Source: Firmicutes bacterium UBA993
GTDB lineage: Bacteria > Bacillota > Dethiobacteria > DTU022
Direction of reading: 5' to 3'
Length of the DNA: 41,891 nucleotides
Assembly (NCBI GenBank): GCA_002292015.1
Contig: DBBD01000051.1
Location: 1-41,891, forward strand
A program made the translations under genes and the position numbers. Below, piece by piece: positions 24,975 to 33,187 of the stretch. Every line of letters begins with the position of its first letter. Position 1 is the first letter of the stretch. The notes under the pieces are model-generated. The model did no database searches. It was not told where the DNA came from and saw only the letters and a program-made list of their open reading frames with translations.

Positions 24975-26153
24975 ATGGACAATGCCGTGGTAGTTGGCTA
25001 TGCCCGTACGCCCTTCGGGCGGTTTATGGGGCCGCTAAGCGCGATTCCGGCGGTTGATCTGGGGGCAATGGCGATTCGCGAAGCGCTCCGGCGTTCTGCG
25101 CTTAGAGCGGAGTTGGTTGACAACGTGTTGATGGGGATGGTGATCCAAGCCGGGGCTGGACAGATTCCCTCCCGCCAGGCCACAATCAAAGCCGGACTAC
25201 CGGCTTCAGTCCCCTCAGAAACGGTTAACAAAGTTTGTGCGTCCGGTTTGAGGGCGATAAATTTAGGTGAACTGCTGATTCGGTGCGGCGAAGCCAAGGT
25301 AATTGTCGCCGGCGGTATGGAGAATATGAGTGCTGTTCCTTATTATTTACCGAAAGCGAGAGCGGGCCTGCGCACGGGCGACGCCCCCCTTATTGATGGA
25401 ATGGTTCACGATGGTCTGTGGTGTCCCTTTCACCAGGTGCATATGGGGGTACATGGCAGTGCAGTACCGGCGGAAGAGGGGATAACGCGGGAACAGATGG
25501 ACCGCTTCGCCCTGCGCAGCCATCAACTGGCAGTAAAAGCAGCTGAAAGTGGCTTGCTGAATGATGAACTTTTTGCCGTAACCGCTCCGCAGCGCAAGGG
25601 AGATTCTTATGTCATCGATCGCGACGAACTACCTCGGGCTGATACTACTTATGAAAAGTTAGCAAAATTGCCGCCTGCTTTTGAAAAAGAAGGGTTGATT
25701 ACAGCCGGTAACGCACCGGCAATCAGCGACGGAGCCGCAGCGGTCGTTTTAACTTCGAAAAAAAACGCCGCCGAATTGCAGTTGCAGCCCCTGGCTGAAA
25801 TAGTGGCACACGGTGCAGTTTCGCTTGAACCTCGCTATATCGCCACGGTACCGCTTGCAGCGGCAGAGCTGGCCCTCAACAAGGCGGGACTTAAAAGTGA
25901 CGATCTTAAATTAATCGAAATCAACGAAGCTTTTGCCGCCGTAGCCCTGACCTGTATCAAGCTGGGAGGCTGGAATAAAGAGATTGTTAATGTTAACGGC
26001 GGCGCTGTTGCGCTCGGGCATCCGATCGGAGCCAGCGGCGCCCGGATCCTGATCACCCTGATAGCCGAGTTGCGCCGGCGCGGCGGCGGCTACGGATTGG
26101 CAACAATTTGCAGCGGCGCAGCCCAGGGCGAAGCGGTGATCATCAAAGCTTAG
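24975..26153 (+). CDS. Thiolase (acetyl-CoA acetyltransferase family)
   Basis: Catalyses thiolytic cleavage or condensation of 3-ketoacyl-CoA. 392 residues, standard length. Nucleophile Cys in NKVCASGLRAI; His in GHPIGASGAR; second Cys in TICSGAAQGEA, which departs from the usual CxGGGxG by carrying Ala-Ala; NEAFAAVAL also conserved. ATG 24975 with GAGGTGA (24961-24967) gives the normal thiolase N-terminus; the upstream ATG 24936 adds 13 non-conserved residues. First gene of the acyl-CoA module, 45 bp after purD and 21 bp before an acyl-CoA dehydrogenase. Confidence 0.94.
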   Translation: MDNAVVVGYARTPFGRFMGPLSAIPAVDLGAMAIREALRRSALRAELVDNVLMGMVIQAGAGQIPSRQATIKAGLPASVPSETVNKVCASGLRAINLGELLIRCGEAKVIVAGGMENMSAVPYYLPKARAGLRTGDAPLIDGMVHDGLWCPFHQVHMGVHGSAVPAEEGITREQMDRFALRSHQLAVKAAESGLLNDELFAVTAPQRKGDSYVIDRDELPRADTTYEKLAKLPPAFEKEGLITAGNAPAISDGAAAVVLTSKKNAAELQLQPLAEIVAHGAVSLEPRYIATVPLAAAELALNKAGLKSDDLKLIEINEAFAAVALTCIKLGGWNKEIVNVNGGAVALGHPIGASGARILITLIAELRRRGGGYGLATICSGAAQGEAVIIKA

Positions 26154-26174
26154 TTGCTCAGAGGAGTATGGCCC

Positions 26175-27302
26175 TTGGAGTTAGTGTTATCAGAATATCA
26201 TCAAAAACGATGGGAAGAATTTAAACTTTTTGCCGATTCGGAGCTTGACCGGGGCGGGCAGTTCCCGCATGAGAACCTAAAAAAAGCCGGGGAGCGCGGT
26301 TATATGGGGCTGCCGATACCGCAAGCGTGGGGCGGAAAGGGTGAAGATTTTCTCACTTACATCCTGATGCTTGAAGAAGTATCCCGGGTTTGTGCCTCCA
26401 CGGGCGTTATTCTGTCCGTGCACACCTCGGTCGCTACTTTTCCCCTGCTCTATTTTGGATCGGATGAACAAAAGAATAGGTTTCTGCCTGATCTGGCAAG
26501 CGGTAAGCTGCTTGGCGCTTTTGCCCTCACTGAGGCCGGGGCCGGCTCTGACGCTGCGGCGCTTGCCGCGACTGCCACAATAGTTGCCGGAGGCTACTTG
26601 CTGAATGGAAGCAAGATGTTTATAACCGGGGGAGGAGAAGCCGATCTCTTCACCGTTTTTGCCACGCTGGACCGCTCGCTGGGCAGTAAAGGAATTACTG
26701 CTTTTTTAGTTGAAAAAGGTTGTCCCGGACTGGTTGCCGGTCCGCCGGAAAGGAAAATGGGGCTTAACCGATCACATACGGCCGAGATCAGGATGGAGGA
26801 TCTTTTTATCCCGGCGTCGAACAGGTTGGGAGATGAGAAGGCTGGTTTTAACATTGCCATGGCTCTACTTGACGGGGGCAGGATCGGTATTGCGGCCCAA
26901 GGGCTCGGTTTGGCCAGGGCTGCGCTGGAATTTACGATTAAGCATTTAAAGAAGCAGGAGAGAGCAGGCATAAAAACCGGGCAGTGGTCAGCATTTGTTG
27001 TCGCCGACCTGGCGGCAAAGGCTGAAGCTGCCCGCCTACTGATCTACAAAGCGGCTAAGGCTAAGGACAGCAGAAGCAGTTGCACCAGGGAAGCCTCTAT
27101 GGCCAAAGTATTTGCTACCGACCTGGCGATGGATGCGGCCACAAAATGCCTCGACCTCTGCCACAGCGCTGGCTGTGGAGAAAATAATCCGTTGAATCGC
27201 TATTTCTGCGATGCCAAAGCGCCGCAGATTTACGAAGGATCGAACCAGATCCAGCGGATTGTTGTAGCCAGGGAGCTGTTAAGACAATTTAATTTAAGCT
27301 AA
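26175..27302 (+). CDS. Divergent acyl-CoA dehydrogenase paralogue
   Basis: Acyl-CoA dehydrogenase fold, 375 residues. N-terminal and middle blocks are good (FALTEAGAGSDAAA, GSKMFITGGGEAD, KGITAFLVEKGCPG) and the catalytic-base segment IYEGSNQIQR is kept. Two FAD-contact regions are altered: the usual ERxQFGxPIxxFQ reads ERAGIKTGQWSAF, and QVFGGYGYxxDYPVExxxRDA reads DLCHSAGCGENNPLNRYFCDA. It may hold FAD differently, or be a partner subunit of the normal dehydrogenase encoded next. TTG 26175 is 8 nt after GAGGAG (26161-26166); the TTG at 26154 overlaps the thiolase stop. Confidence 0.85.
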   Translation: MELVLSEYHQKRWEEFKLFADSELDRGGQFPHENLKKAGERGYMGLPIPQAWGGKGEDFLTYILMLEEVSRVCASTGVILSVHTSVATFPLLYFGSDEQKNRFLPDLASGKLLGAFALTEAGAGSDAAALAATATIVAGGYLLNGSKMFITGGGEADLFTVFATLDRSLGSKGITAFLVEKGCPGLVAGPPERKMGLNRSHTAEIRMEDLFIPASNRLGDEKAGFNIAMALLDGGRIGIAAQGLGLARAALEFTIKHLKKQERAGIKTGQWSAFVVADLAAKAEAARLLIYKAAKAKDSRSSCTREASMAKVFATDLAMDAATKCLDLCHSAGCGENNPLNRYFCDAKAPQIYEGSNQIQRIVVARELLRQFNLS

Positions 27303-27326
27303 ACAGACGCACAAGGAGGTTATTTG

Positions 27327-28466
27327 ATGAATTTTGTATTGACGGAAGAGCAGGAAATGACCCGCAAGATGGTGAGAGATTTTGCTGAAAAAGAGCTGAA
27401 GCCTGGTGCTGAAGAGCGGGATGATAAGGAACAGTTTTCCCGGGAGATTTTTGACAAGATGGGCCGGCTCGGACTGACCGGTATCCCCTGGCCGGAAGAA
27501 TATGGCGGCGGGGGCTGCGATTTTATCAGCTATGTAATTGCGGTGGAGGAGCTTTCCCGGGTTGACGCATCAAGCGGAACAACCTTATCGGCGCATACTT
27601 CGCTGGCCGGATGGCCTGTATTTAATTATGGAAACGAAGCGCAGAAGAAAAAATATCTGGAGCCGATGGCCCTGGGGGAGAAACTCGGTGCCTACGCCCT
27701 GACCGAGGCGACAGCGGGGACCGATGCCGCCAATCAGAAGACCACCGCAAAACTTGATGGCGATTGTTACCTGCTCAACGGAAATAAGCTTTTTGTCACC
27801 AACGGCTCAGAAGCAGAAATATATATCGTATTTGCTGTTACCGACAAGGAGAAAAAAGCAAAAGGAATCAGCGCGTTTATTGTTGAAAAAGGGGCGCCCG
27901 GCTTTTCATTCGGCAAAAAAGAGCGTAAGATGGGGTTGCGCTCCTCGCCGACACTGGAGCTGATTTTTGAAAATTGCGCGGTTCCGAAAGAAAACCTGCT
28001 TGGCGCCGAAGGGGAAGGTTTTAAAATTGCCATGAGCACTTTAGATGGCGGACGCAACGGCATCGCTGCCCAGGCAGTCGGTATCGCCCAGGGGGCAATG
28101 GAAGAGGCAATTAATTATGCCAAGAGCAGAGAGCAATTCGGTCAGCCAATTGCTAATTTCCAGGCTATTTCTTTCATGTTGGCCGACATGGGAACAAAAA
28201 TTGAAGCAGCCCGCCTCCTAACTTACCAGGCCGCATATTTAGAAAGCGCCGGCCTGCCCTACAGTAAAGCATCGGCAATAGCCAAGCTTTTCGCTGCCGA
28301 GACGGCTATGGAAGTAACGACTAACGCGGTTCAGGTTTTTGGCGGTTACGGCTACACCCGCGACTACCCGGTCGAGCGTTTTATGCGGGATGCCAAGATT
28401 ACTCAGCTATACGAGGGCACCAGCGAGGTCCAGCGCCTGGTAATTTCGCGCCACTTGCTGTCATGA
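27327..28466 (+). CDS. Short-chain (butyryl-type) acyl-CoA dehydrogenase
   Basis: FAD-dependent acyl-CoA dehydrogenase, 379 residues, with every family block: YALTEATAGTDAAN, GNKLFVTNGSEAE, SREQFGQPIANFQ, QVFGGYGYTRDYPVERFMRDAK and LYEGTSEVQR with the catalytic Glu. Close in character to clostridial butyryl-CoA dehydrogenases, hence likely to act on butyryl- or isobutyryl-CoA. AAGGAGG (27313-27319) precedes ATG 27327. No etfAB in the window, so the electron acceptor is encoded elsewhere. Confidence 0.93.
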   Translation: MNFVLTEEQEMTRKMVRDFAEKELKPGAEERDDKEQFSREIFDKMGRLGLTGIPWPEEYGGGGCDFISYVIAVEELSRVDASSGTTLSAHTSLAGWPVFNYGNEAQKKKYLEPMALGEKLGAYALTEATAGTDAANQKTTAKLDGDCYLLNGNKLFVTNGSEAEIYIVFAVTDKEKKAKGISAFIVEKGAPGFSFGKKERKMGLRSSPTLELIFENCAVPKENLLGAEGEGFKIAMSTLDGGRNGIAAQAVGIAQGAMEEAINYAKSREQFGQPIANFQAISFMLADMGTKIEAARLLTYQAAYLESAGLPYSKASAIAKLFAAETAMEVTTNAVQVFGGYGYTRDYPVERFMRDAKITQLYEGTSEVQRLVISRHLLS

Positions 28467-28535
28467 AAAAAGTTTTCGCCGGCAATAAACGTTAAAAATA
28501 AGTGAACATAGCATACTCTTGAAAGGGTGTTTTAG

Positions 28536-29063
28536 ATGGCTTTGAAGAAGCCGGGTTTGATCATGGTGTTTACCGGGGACGGCAAAGGAAAAACCACTGC
28601 CGCAACCGGTCAGGCATTAAGAGCGTTGGGACACGGTTACAGTGTTTATATGATCCATTTTATGAAGGGCCGCGAATACGGCGAGTTTATCGCTATGGCA
28701 AATATGCCCAATCTGACCCTGGTGCGGGCCGGTCGCGATAATTTTGTAAATCGTGATCACCCGGAGCAGATCGACATCGAATTAGCTCTTGAAGGTTTTG
28801 CCAAAGCCAGAGCTGCGGTTTTAAGCGGAAAATACGATTTGGTCGTACTTGATGAAATTAACGTTGCCGTGGACTACGGCTTGATCGCCGAGGCCGATTT
28901 ATTGCAGCTTCTTCAGCAAAAGCCGCCGGAGGTTACGATAATTTTAACCGGCCGCGGAGCCTCGACCGAGCTGGTCAAACGGGCCGATATGGTCAGCGAA
29001 ATTCTGGCCGTTAAACATCACTATAGCCAAGGAGTAGAGTGCTGCCCGGGCATCGAGTATTAA
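28536..29063 (+). CDS. cobO: Cob(I)alamin adenosyltransferase, CobA/CobO/BtuR family
   Basis: Transfers the adenosyl group of ATP to cob(I)alamin or corrinoid, making the cofactor of the downstream mutase. 175 residues. P-loop FTGDGKGKTTAATG at residues 12-25, IHFMKGREYGEF, Walker B VVLDEINVAVDYGL and the family C-terminus LTGRGASTELVKRADMVSE. GAAAGGGTG precedes ATG 28536. Its place between acyl-CoA dehydrogenases and MeaB/mutase genes argues for a dedicated supply of adenosylcobalamin to the mutase. Confidence 0.95.
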   Translation: MALKKPGLIMVFTGDGKGKTTAATGQALRALGHGYSVYMIHFMKGREYGEFIAMANMPNLTLVRAGRDNFVNRDHPEQIDIELALEGFAKARAAVLSGKYDLVVLDEINVAVDYGLIAEADLLQLLQQKPPEVTIILTGRGASTELVKRADMVSEILAVKHHYSQGVECCPGIEY

Positions 29064-29103
29064 AATATCCCGCCAGTAAAGCTGAAGGTTACGGGGTGAG
29101 TGC

Positions 29104-30057
29104 ATGCAGCAGTTAGTCGAAGAACTGCTCAAGGGTAACAGGCGTGCTGCAGCTCGCCTGATTACTCTTGTTGAGAATGATGACCGGCGAAAATTTGAAC
29201 TTTTACAAGCTATTTATCCACATACGGGACACGCTTACGTGGTGGGTATTACCGGCGCACCCGGTGCCGGTAAAAGCTCGCTTGTTGATAGGTTGCTCCA
29301 GGTGATCCGGGCCGAAGGTTTAAGCATCGGCGTTATCGCGGTAGATCCAACCAGTCCCTTCAGTGATGGGGCGATTCTGGGCGATCGGATTCGAATGCAG
29401 GATCACGCTCTTGATCGGGAGATCTTTATTCGCAGCATGGCCACAAGGGGCAGCCTGGGAGGGCTTTCAAGGGCAACGAAAGAAGCAATCCAGGTACTGG
29501 ATGCTTTTGGCAAAGACCTGGTATTAGTTGAAACTGTCGGTGTGGGGCAATCGGAAGTTGATATTGTAAAAACTGCCGATACTACTATCGTGGTGCTCAC
29601 CCCTGCCGGCGGGGACAGCGTTCAAACCCTGAAAGCGGGAATAATGGAAATCGCTGATCTTTTTGTGGTCAATAAAGCTGACTTGCCGGGAGTGGATAGA
29701 ACCGTTACCGAGATTAACATGATGCTTGATATGAAAAATGACGTACCATGGCGTCCGGCAGTTATCCCGACGGTTTCGATCAGGGGCGAAGGAATCGAAA
29801 AAATCTGGTCTTCCATAAAAGAACACCGTCACCACCTTGAAACAAGCGGGCGCTTAGCTGAAGCGCGCCTGCGACGGGTAAAACGGGAGTTAACTGAACA
29901 GGTTGAATACCTGGTAAAAAGCCGCTTTTGGGAAGAGGTAAAAGAAAAGTTTTTCTTAGGTGAGATTTTTGAAAAAATAGCCCGCCGCGAAAAAGATCCC
30001 TACAGTTCAGCTTGTGAACTGCTGGATTCAACTAATTTCTTTGAGCGTAAAAGCTGA
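29104..30057 (+). CDS. meaB: MeaB/ArgK-type G3E GTPase, mutase chaperone
   Basis: GTPase that gates cofactor loading and protects or reactivates B12-dependent acyl-CoA mutases. 317 residues. P-loop GITGAPGAGKSSLVDRL, AVDPTSPFSDGAILGDRIRM, ETVGVGQSEVDI, and the base-specificity NKADLPG are clear. It overlaps nothing but ends 13 bp before the mutase large subunit. In isobutyryl-CoA mutase systems the equivalent is MeaI or the GTPase domain of fused IcmF; here it is a separate protein. Confidence 0.95.
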   Translation: MQQLVEELLKGNRRAAARLITLVENDDRRKFELLQAIYPHTGHAYVVGITGAPGAGKSSLVDRLLQVIRAEGLSIGVIAVDPTSPFSDGAILGDRIRMQDHALDREIFIRSMATRGSLGGLSRATKEAIQVLDAFGKDLVLVETVGVGQSEVDIVKTADTTIVVLTPAGGDSVQTLKAGIMEIADLFVVNKADLPGVDRTVTEINMMLDMKNDVPWRPAVIPTVSIRGEGIEKIWSSIKEHRHHLETSGRLAEARLRRVKRELTEQVEYLVKSRFWEEVKEKFFLGEIFEKIARREKDPYSSACELLDSTNFFERKS

Positions 30058-30070
30058 AGCAGGTGATTTT

Positions 30071-31735
30071 ATGAGCTATTTTAAGAGTAATCCCGATCTT
30101 GAAGCCAGCCTGAAAGAGTGGCAGGAGAAGATTTCAGCAATGGCTGAGCGACCGGGTCCTTTTACCACACTATCCGGTGTGCCGGTTAAGCAGATCTATA
30201 CTCCTCTTGATCTGAGAGAGTTGGATTACGATGCTGATCTTGGCCTCCCCGGCTCTTACCCCTATACCAGGGGGGTGCAGGAAAATATGTACCGGGGGCG
30301 CTACTGGACAATGCGGCAGTTTTCCGGCTTTGGCGACGCGATCGACTCGAACCGTCGCTACCGTTACCTGCTTGAGCAGGGGCAAACCGGATTGTCGGTT
30401 GCGTTCGATCTGCCGACGATCATGGGCTACGATTCCGATCACGAGCGATCTTTGGGTGAAGTCGGGCGCTGCGGCGTTGCAATCGATTCGCTTCAGGATA
30501 TGGAAATTCTTTTCAACCAGATTCCCTTGGATCAGGTAACCACTTCGATGACGATCAACGGGCCTGCGGCGATACTTTGGTGCATGTACCTGGCCAATGC
30601 CCAAAATCAGGGGGTTGGCCTGCACCAGGTCGGCGGGACTATCCAAAATGATATATTGAAAGAATATATTGCCCAAAAATCATGGATTTTTCCGCCCGAG
30701 CCATCGATACGCCTGATTACCGATATATTTGCTTTTGCCGCAGATCACGTACCGAAGTGGAACACGATCAGTATCAGCGGTTACCACATCAGGGAAGCCG
30801 GTTCAACCGCTGCACAGGAGCTTGCATTTACCCTGGCTGACGGATTTGCCTACGTTGAAGCCGGCCTTGCAGCCGGTTTAAATGTTGACACGTTTGCGCC
30901 CCGTCTCTCTTTCTTTTTTAACGCCCATATCGATTTTTTTGAAGAAATATGCAAATATCGGGCAGCCCGCCGGATCTGGGCCCGCCACCTGAAAGAACGT
31001 TACGGCGCCAAAGATCCCCGATCCCTGAAGCTGCGTTTTCACACCCAGACAGCGGGGTGCAGCCTGACCGCCCAGGAACCGGAAAATAACATTGTGCGTA
31101 CCACGATCGAGGCTCTTTCGGCAGTCCTCGGCGGAACCCAATCTTTGCATACCAATTCCATGGACGAGGTGTTAGCGCTGCCCACGGAAAAAGCGGTTAC
31201 CATCGCCTTGCGAACGCAGCAGATCATCGCCTATGAAAGTGGCGTGGCTAACACAATCGATCCGCTTGCCGGCTCGTTTTATGTAGAAACGTTAACCGAC
31301 CGGATGGAGCAGGAAGCGGAAGCTTATTTTGCAAAGATTGAGCAGCTTGGCGGGGTTTTGAAGGCGATCGATTGCGGCTTTTTTCAGCAGGAGATCGCTG
31401 ATGCCGCTTATCTTTATCAGCAGGCGGTGGATAAAAGGGAACGCCTAGTTGTCGGTGTCAATAGCTTTAACAGCGAAGAGAAACCGCAGCTCGAGCTTTT
31501 AAAGATAGATCCTGCTGTAGAGTCGCGACAGGTGGAGCGGCTTAAAAAACTGCGTGAAAAACGTGATAATAACGCTGTCTGCAGTGCCCTGGCCGGGTTG
31601 AAAGTTTGCGCAGCGACAAACGAAAACCTGATCCCAAAAATCCTGGCTGCGGTTAAATGCTATGCCACTGAAGGGGAGATCGTCTCCGCTCTGAAGGAAG
31701 TGTTCGGCGAATATCGGGAGAAGCCCCTATTTTAG
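30071..31735 (+). CDS. icmA: B12-dependent acyl-CoA mutase large subunit, isobutyryl-CoA mutase type
   Basis: TIM-barrel subunit of an adenosylcobalamin carbon-skeleton mutase. 554 residues, lacking the C-terminal B12 domain, which is the next gene. YPYTRGVQENMYRGRYWTMR and SGYHIREAGSTAAQE (catalytic His239) place it in the family. The acyl-discriminating residues are Phe84 (in MRQFSGFG, bases 30320-30322) and Gln202 (in EYIAQKSW, bases 30674-30676). Methylmalonyl-CoA mutase has Tyr89 and Arg207 there; isobutyryl-CoA mutase has Phe80 and Gln198; spacing is 118 in all three. So the likely reaction is isobutyryl-CoA to n-butyryl-CoA. ATG 30071 follows AGGTGAT; the frame's earlier ATG at 30014 lies inside meaB. 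Automatic annotation would call this methylmalonyl-CoA mutase. Confidence 0.88.
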   Translation: MSYFKSNPDLEASLKEWQEKISAMAERPGPFTTLSGVPVKQIYTPLDLRELDYDADLGLPGSYPYTRGVQENMYRGRYWTMRQFSGFGDAIDSNRRYRYLLEQGQTGLSVAFDLPTIMGYDSDHERSLGEVGRCGVAIDSLQDMEILFNQIPLDQVTTSMTINGPAAILWCMYLANAQNQGVGLHQVGGTIQNDILKEYIAQKSWIFPPEPSIRLITDIFAFAADHVPKWNTISISGYHIREAGSTAAQELAFTLADGFAYVEAGLAAGLNVDTFAPRLSFFFNAHIDFFEEICKYRAARRIWARHLKERYGAKDPRSLKLRFHTQTAGCSLTAQEPENNIVRTTIEALSAVLGGTQSLHTNSMDEVLALPTEKAVTIALRTQQIIAYESGVANTIDPLAGSFYVETLTDRMEQEAEAYFAKIEQLGGVLKAIDCGFFQQEIADAAYLYQQAVDKRERLVVGVNSFNSEEKPQLELLKIDPAVESRQVERLKKLREKRDNNAVCSALAGLKVCAATNENLIPKILAAVKCYATEGEIVSALKEVFGEYREKPLF

Positions 31736-31750
31736 GATGGAGGTGGGGGA

Positions 31751-32149
31751 GTGAACAGAAGAAAAATCAGGGTGCTGGTGGCCAAACCGGGGCTTGACGG
31801 TCATGACCGCGGGGCCCGAGTTGTGGCCAGGGCCCTGCGTGATGCCGGCATGGAGGTTATTTACAGCGGTTTACACCAAACCCCTGAGCAGGTGGTTGAA
31901 ACTGCCCTGCAGGAGGATGTGGAAGTTGTCGGTTTAAGTATCTTATCCGGCGCGCACATGACCCTTGTCCCTAAAATAAAGCGACTCCTGGTTGAAAATT
32001 CCATGAACGATGTACTGCTGGTGGTTGGTGGAATCATTCCCGAGGAAGACGCCGCTGCATTAATCGCCGGGGGCTTTGCCGGCCAGGTTTTTACCCCCGG
32101 TGATTCGTTGGAAAAGATCTGCAATTATATCAGCAGTAACTTTGAATAA
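31751..32149 (+). CDS. icmB: B12-binding small subunit of the acyl-CoA mutase
   Basis: Stand-alone cobalamin-binding domain (132 residues). The base-off/His-on motif DGHDRGA supplies the lower axial His; LSILSGAH and VVGGIIP are the other corrin-tail contacts. GTG 31751 follows GGAGGTGGGGG. 15 bp after the large subunit, so the two form the heteromeric mutase seen in IcmA/IcmB systems. Ends 14 bp from the convergent SDR gene. Confidence 0.93.
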   Translation: MNRRKIRVLVAKPGLDGHDRGARVVARALRDAGMEVIYSGLHQTPEQVVETALQEDVEVVGLSILSGAHMTLVPKIKRLLVENSMNDVLLVVGGIIPEEDAAALIAGGFAGQVFTPGDSLEKICNYISSNFE

Positions 32150-32163
32150 TAAAGTGACTGCGA

Positions 32164-33186
32164 TCAGGCAGCGCCTTTTTGCCTGCCCGCCAGCTGCCTT
32201 CTCTTGGCCCGGGACGGTTTATGGGGTGTCCAGTTAATAAAGTCGGCAACAGCTTCTACCAGTGGCCTGGCTTGATAACCAAGTTCGCGTTCAGCCTTGA
32301 TCGAACTAAAGGGTGAGCTCTCAAGCAGGGTCTTAAGCGAATAGACGGTATAGCGCGATTTAATTTTGAGCCAGCTTACCAGGCCCTGGAAAAGACCGAG
32401 CAGGAAAATGGCAAAACGAATCGGTATGATCAATTTCGGACTTTTTGTACCGGTTGCTTCCTGGGCCATTAGGCAAAGGCTTTCAACTGAGGCCCGGGTG
32501 CCGGACAATATATAAATTTCCCCGGTAACCCCCTTGTCGCGGGCCAGGATCAGGCCGCGGGCCACATCGCGCACATCGACGAAATCATAGGCGCCATCGA
32601 CCAGAATAGCGGGCTTGGCAGATGCAAAGGATAGCAGAGCTTTGCCCATTTCGGATCCGGAGTAATCATGCGGACCGATGATGCCGCTCGGGCAGGCCAC
32701 TACGGCGTTCAAGCCTTTGCCGGCCAGGTCAAGCACGATCTTCATTCCTTCGGCCTTCGTGCGATCATATGAGCCGGGAGAGCTATCCAGAGCCAGCGGG
32801 GTGGTTTCGTCGATTACAGTTTCAGAAGATCCACGTTTGAAGGCATGGACAGAGCTGACGTGAATAAAACGCCTAATCCTATTTTCCAGGGCTACTTCGG
32901 CCACAGTGCGCGTCCCTTCAACATTTACCAGTTTCATCAGTTTCTCCAGGCCCGGCCTGATGGCAATTATCCCGGCTAAGTGAAAGACTGTGTCCACATC
33001 CTGCATGGCCCGGTTCATCAGCTCACGGTCGAGCACGTCGCCAACTATAACCTCGATCAGCATCCCCTGCAGCGATTTAAGCGGCTCGCCGGGGTAAACC
33101 AGGGCCCGGACCTTTTCTCCTTTAGTCATCAATTCGCGTACCAATACATTCCCAAGGTGACCCGAAGCTCCGGTAACCAGGATCAA
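32164..33186 (-). CDS. NAD(P)-dependent extended SDR, dihydroflavonol-reductase/3-beta-HSD-like
   Basis: Rossmann-fold oxidoreductase or epimerase of 340 residues. TGASGHLGNVLVREL (cofactor), VFHLAGI, HVSSVHAF and the YDRTKAEG Tyr-Lys pair are present. Substrate unknown; relatives act on steroids, flavonoids, aldehydes or sugars. ATG 33186 follows the stop codon of the TetR gene by one base, so the two are co-transcribed and the regulator probably controls this enzyme. The basic C-terminal tail (KPSRAKRRQLAGRQK) is unusual for the family. Confidence 0.87.
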   Translation of the reverse strand: MILVTGASGHLGNVLVRELMTKGEKVRALVYPGEPLKSLQGMLIEVIVGDVLDRELMNRAMQDVDTVFHLAGIIAIRPGLEKLMKLVNVEGTRTVAEVALENRIRRFIHVSSVHAFKRGSSETVIDETTPLALDSSPGSYDRTKAEGMKIVLDLAGKGLNAVVACPSGIIGPHDYSGSEMGKALLSFASAKPAILVDGAYDFVDVRDVARGLILARDKGVTGEIYILSGTRASVESLCLMAQEATGTKSPKLIIPIRFAIFLLGLFQGLVSWLKIKSRYTVYSLKTLLESSPFSSIKAERELGYQARPLVEAVADFINWTPHKPSRAKRRQLAGRQKGAA

Positions 33187-33187
33187 T

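Noticed and set aside
30071..32149. Methylmalonyl-CoA mutase
   Set aside because: The Tyr and Arg that bind the methylmalonyl carboxylate are Phe and Gln here, as in isobutyryl-CoA mutase.
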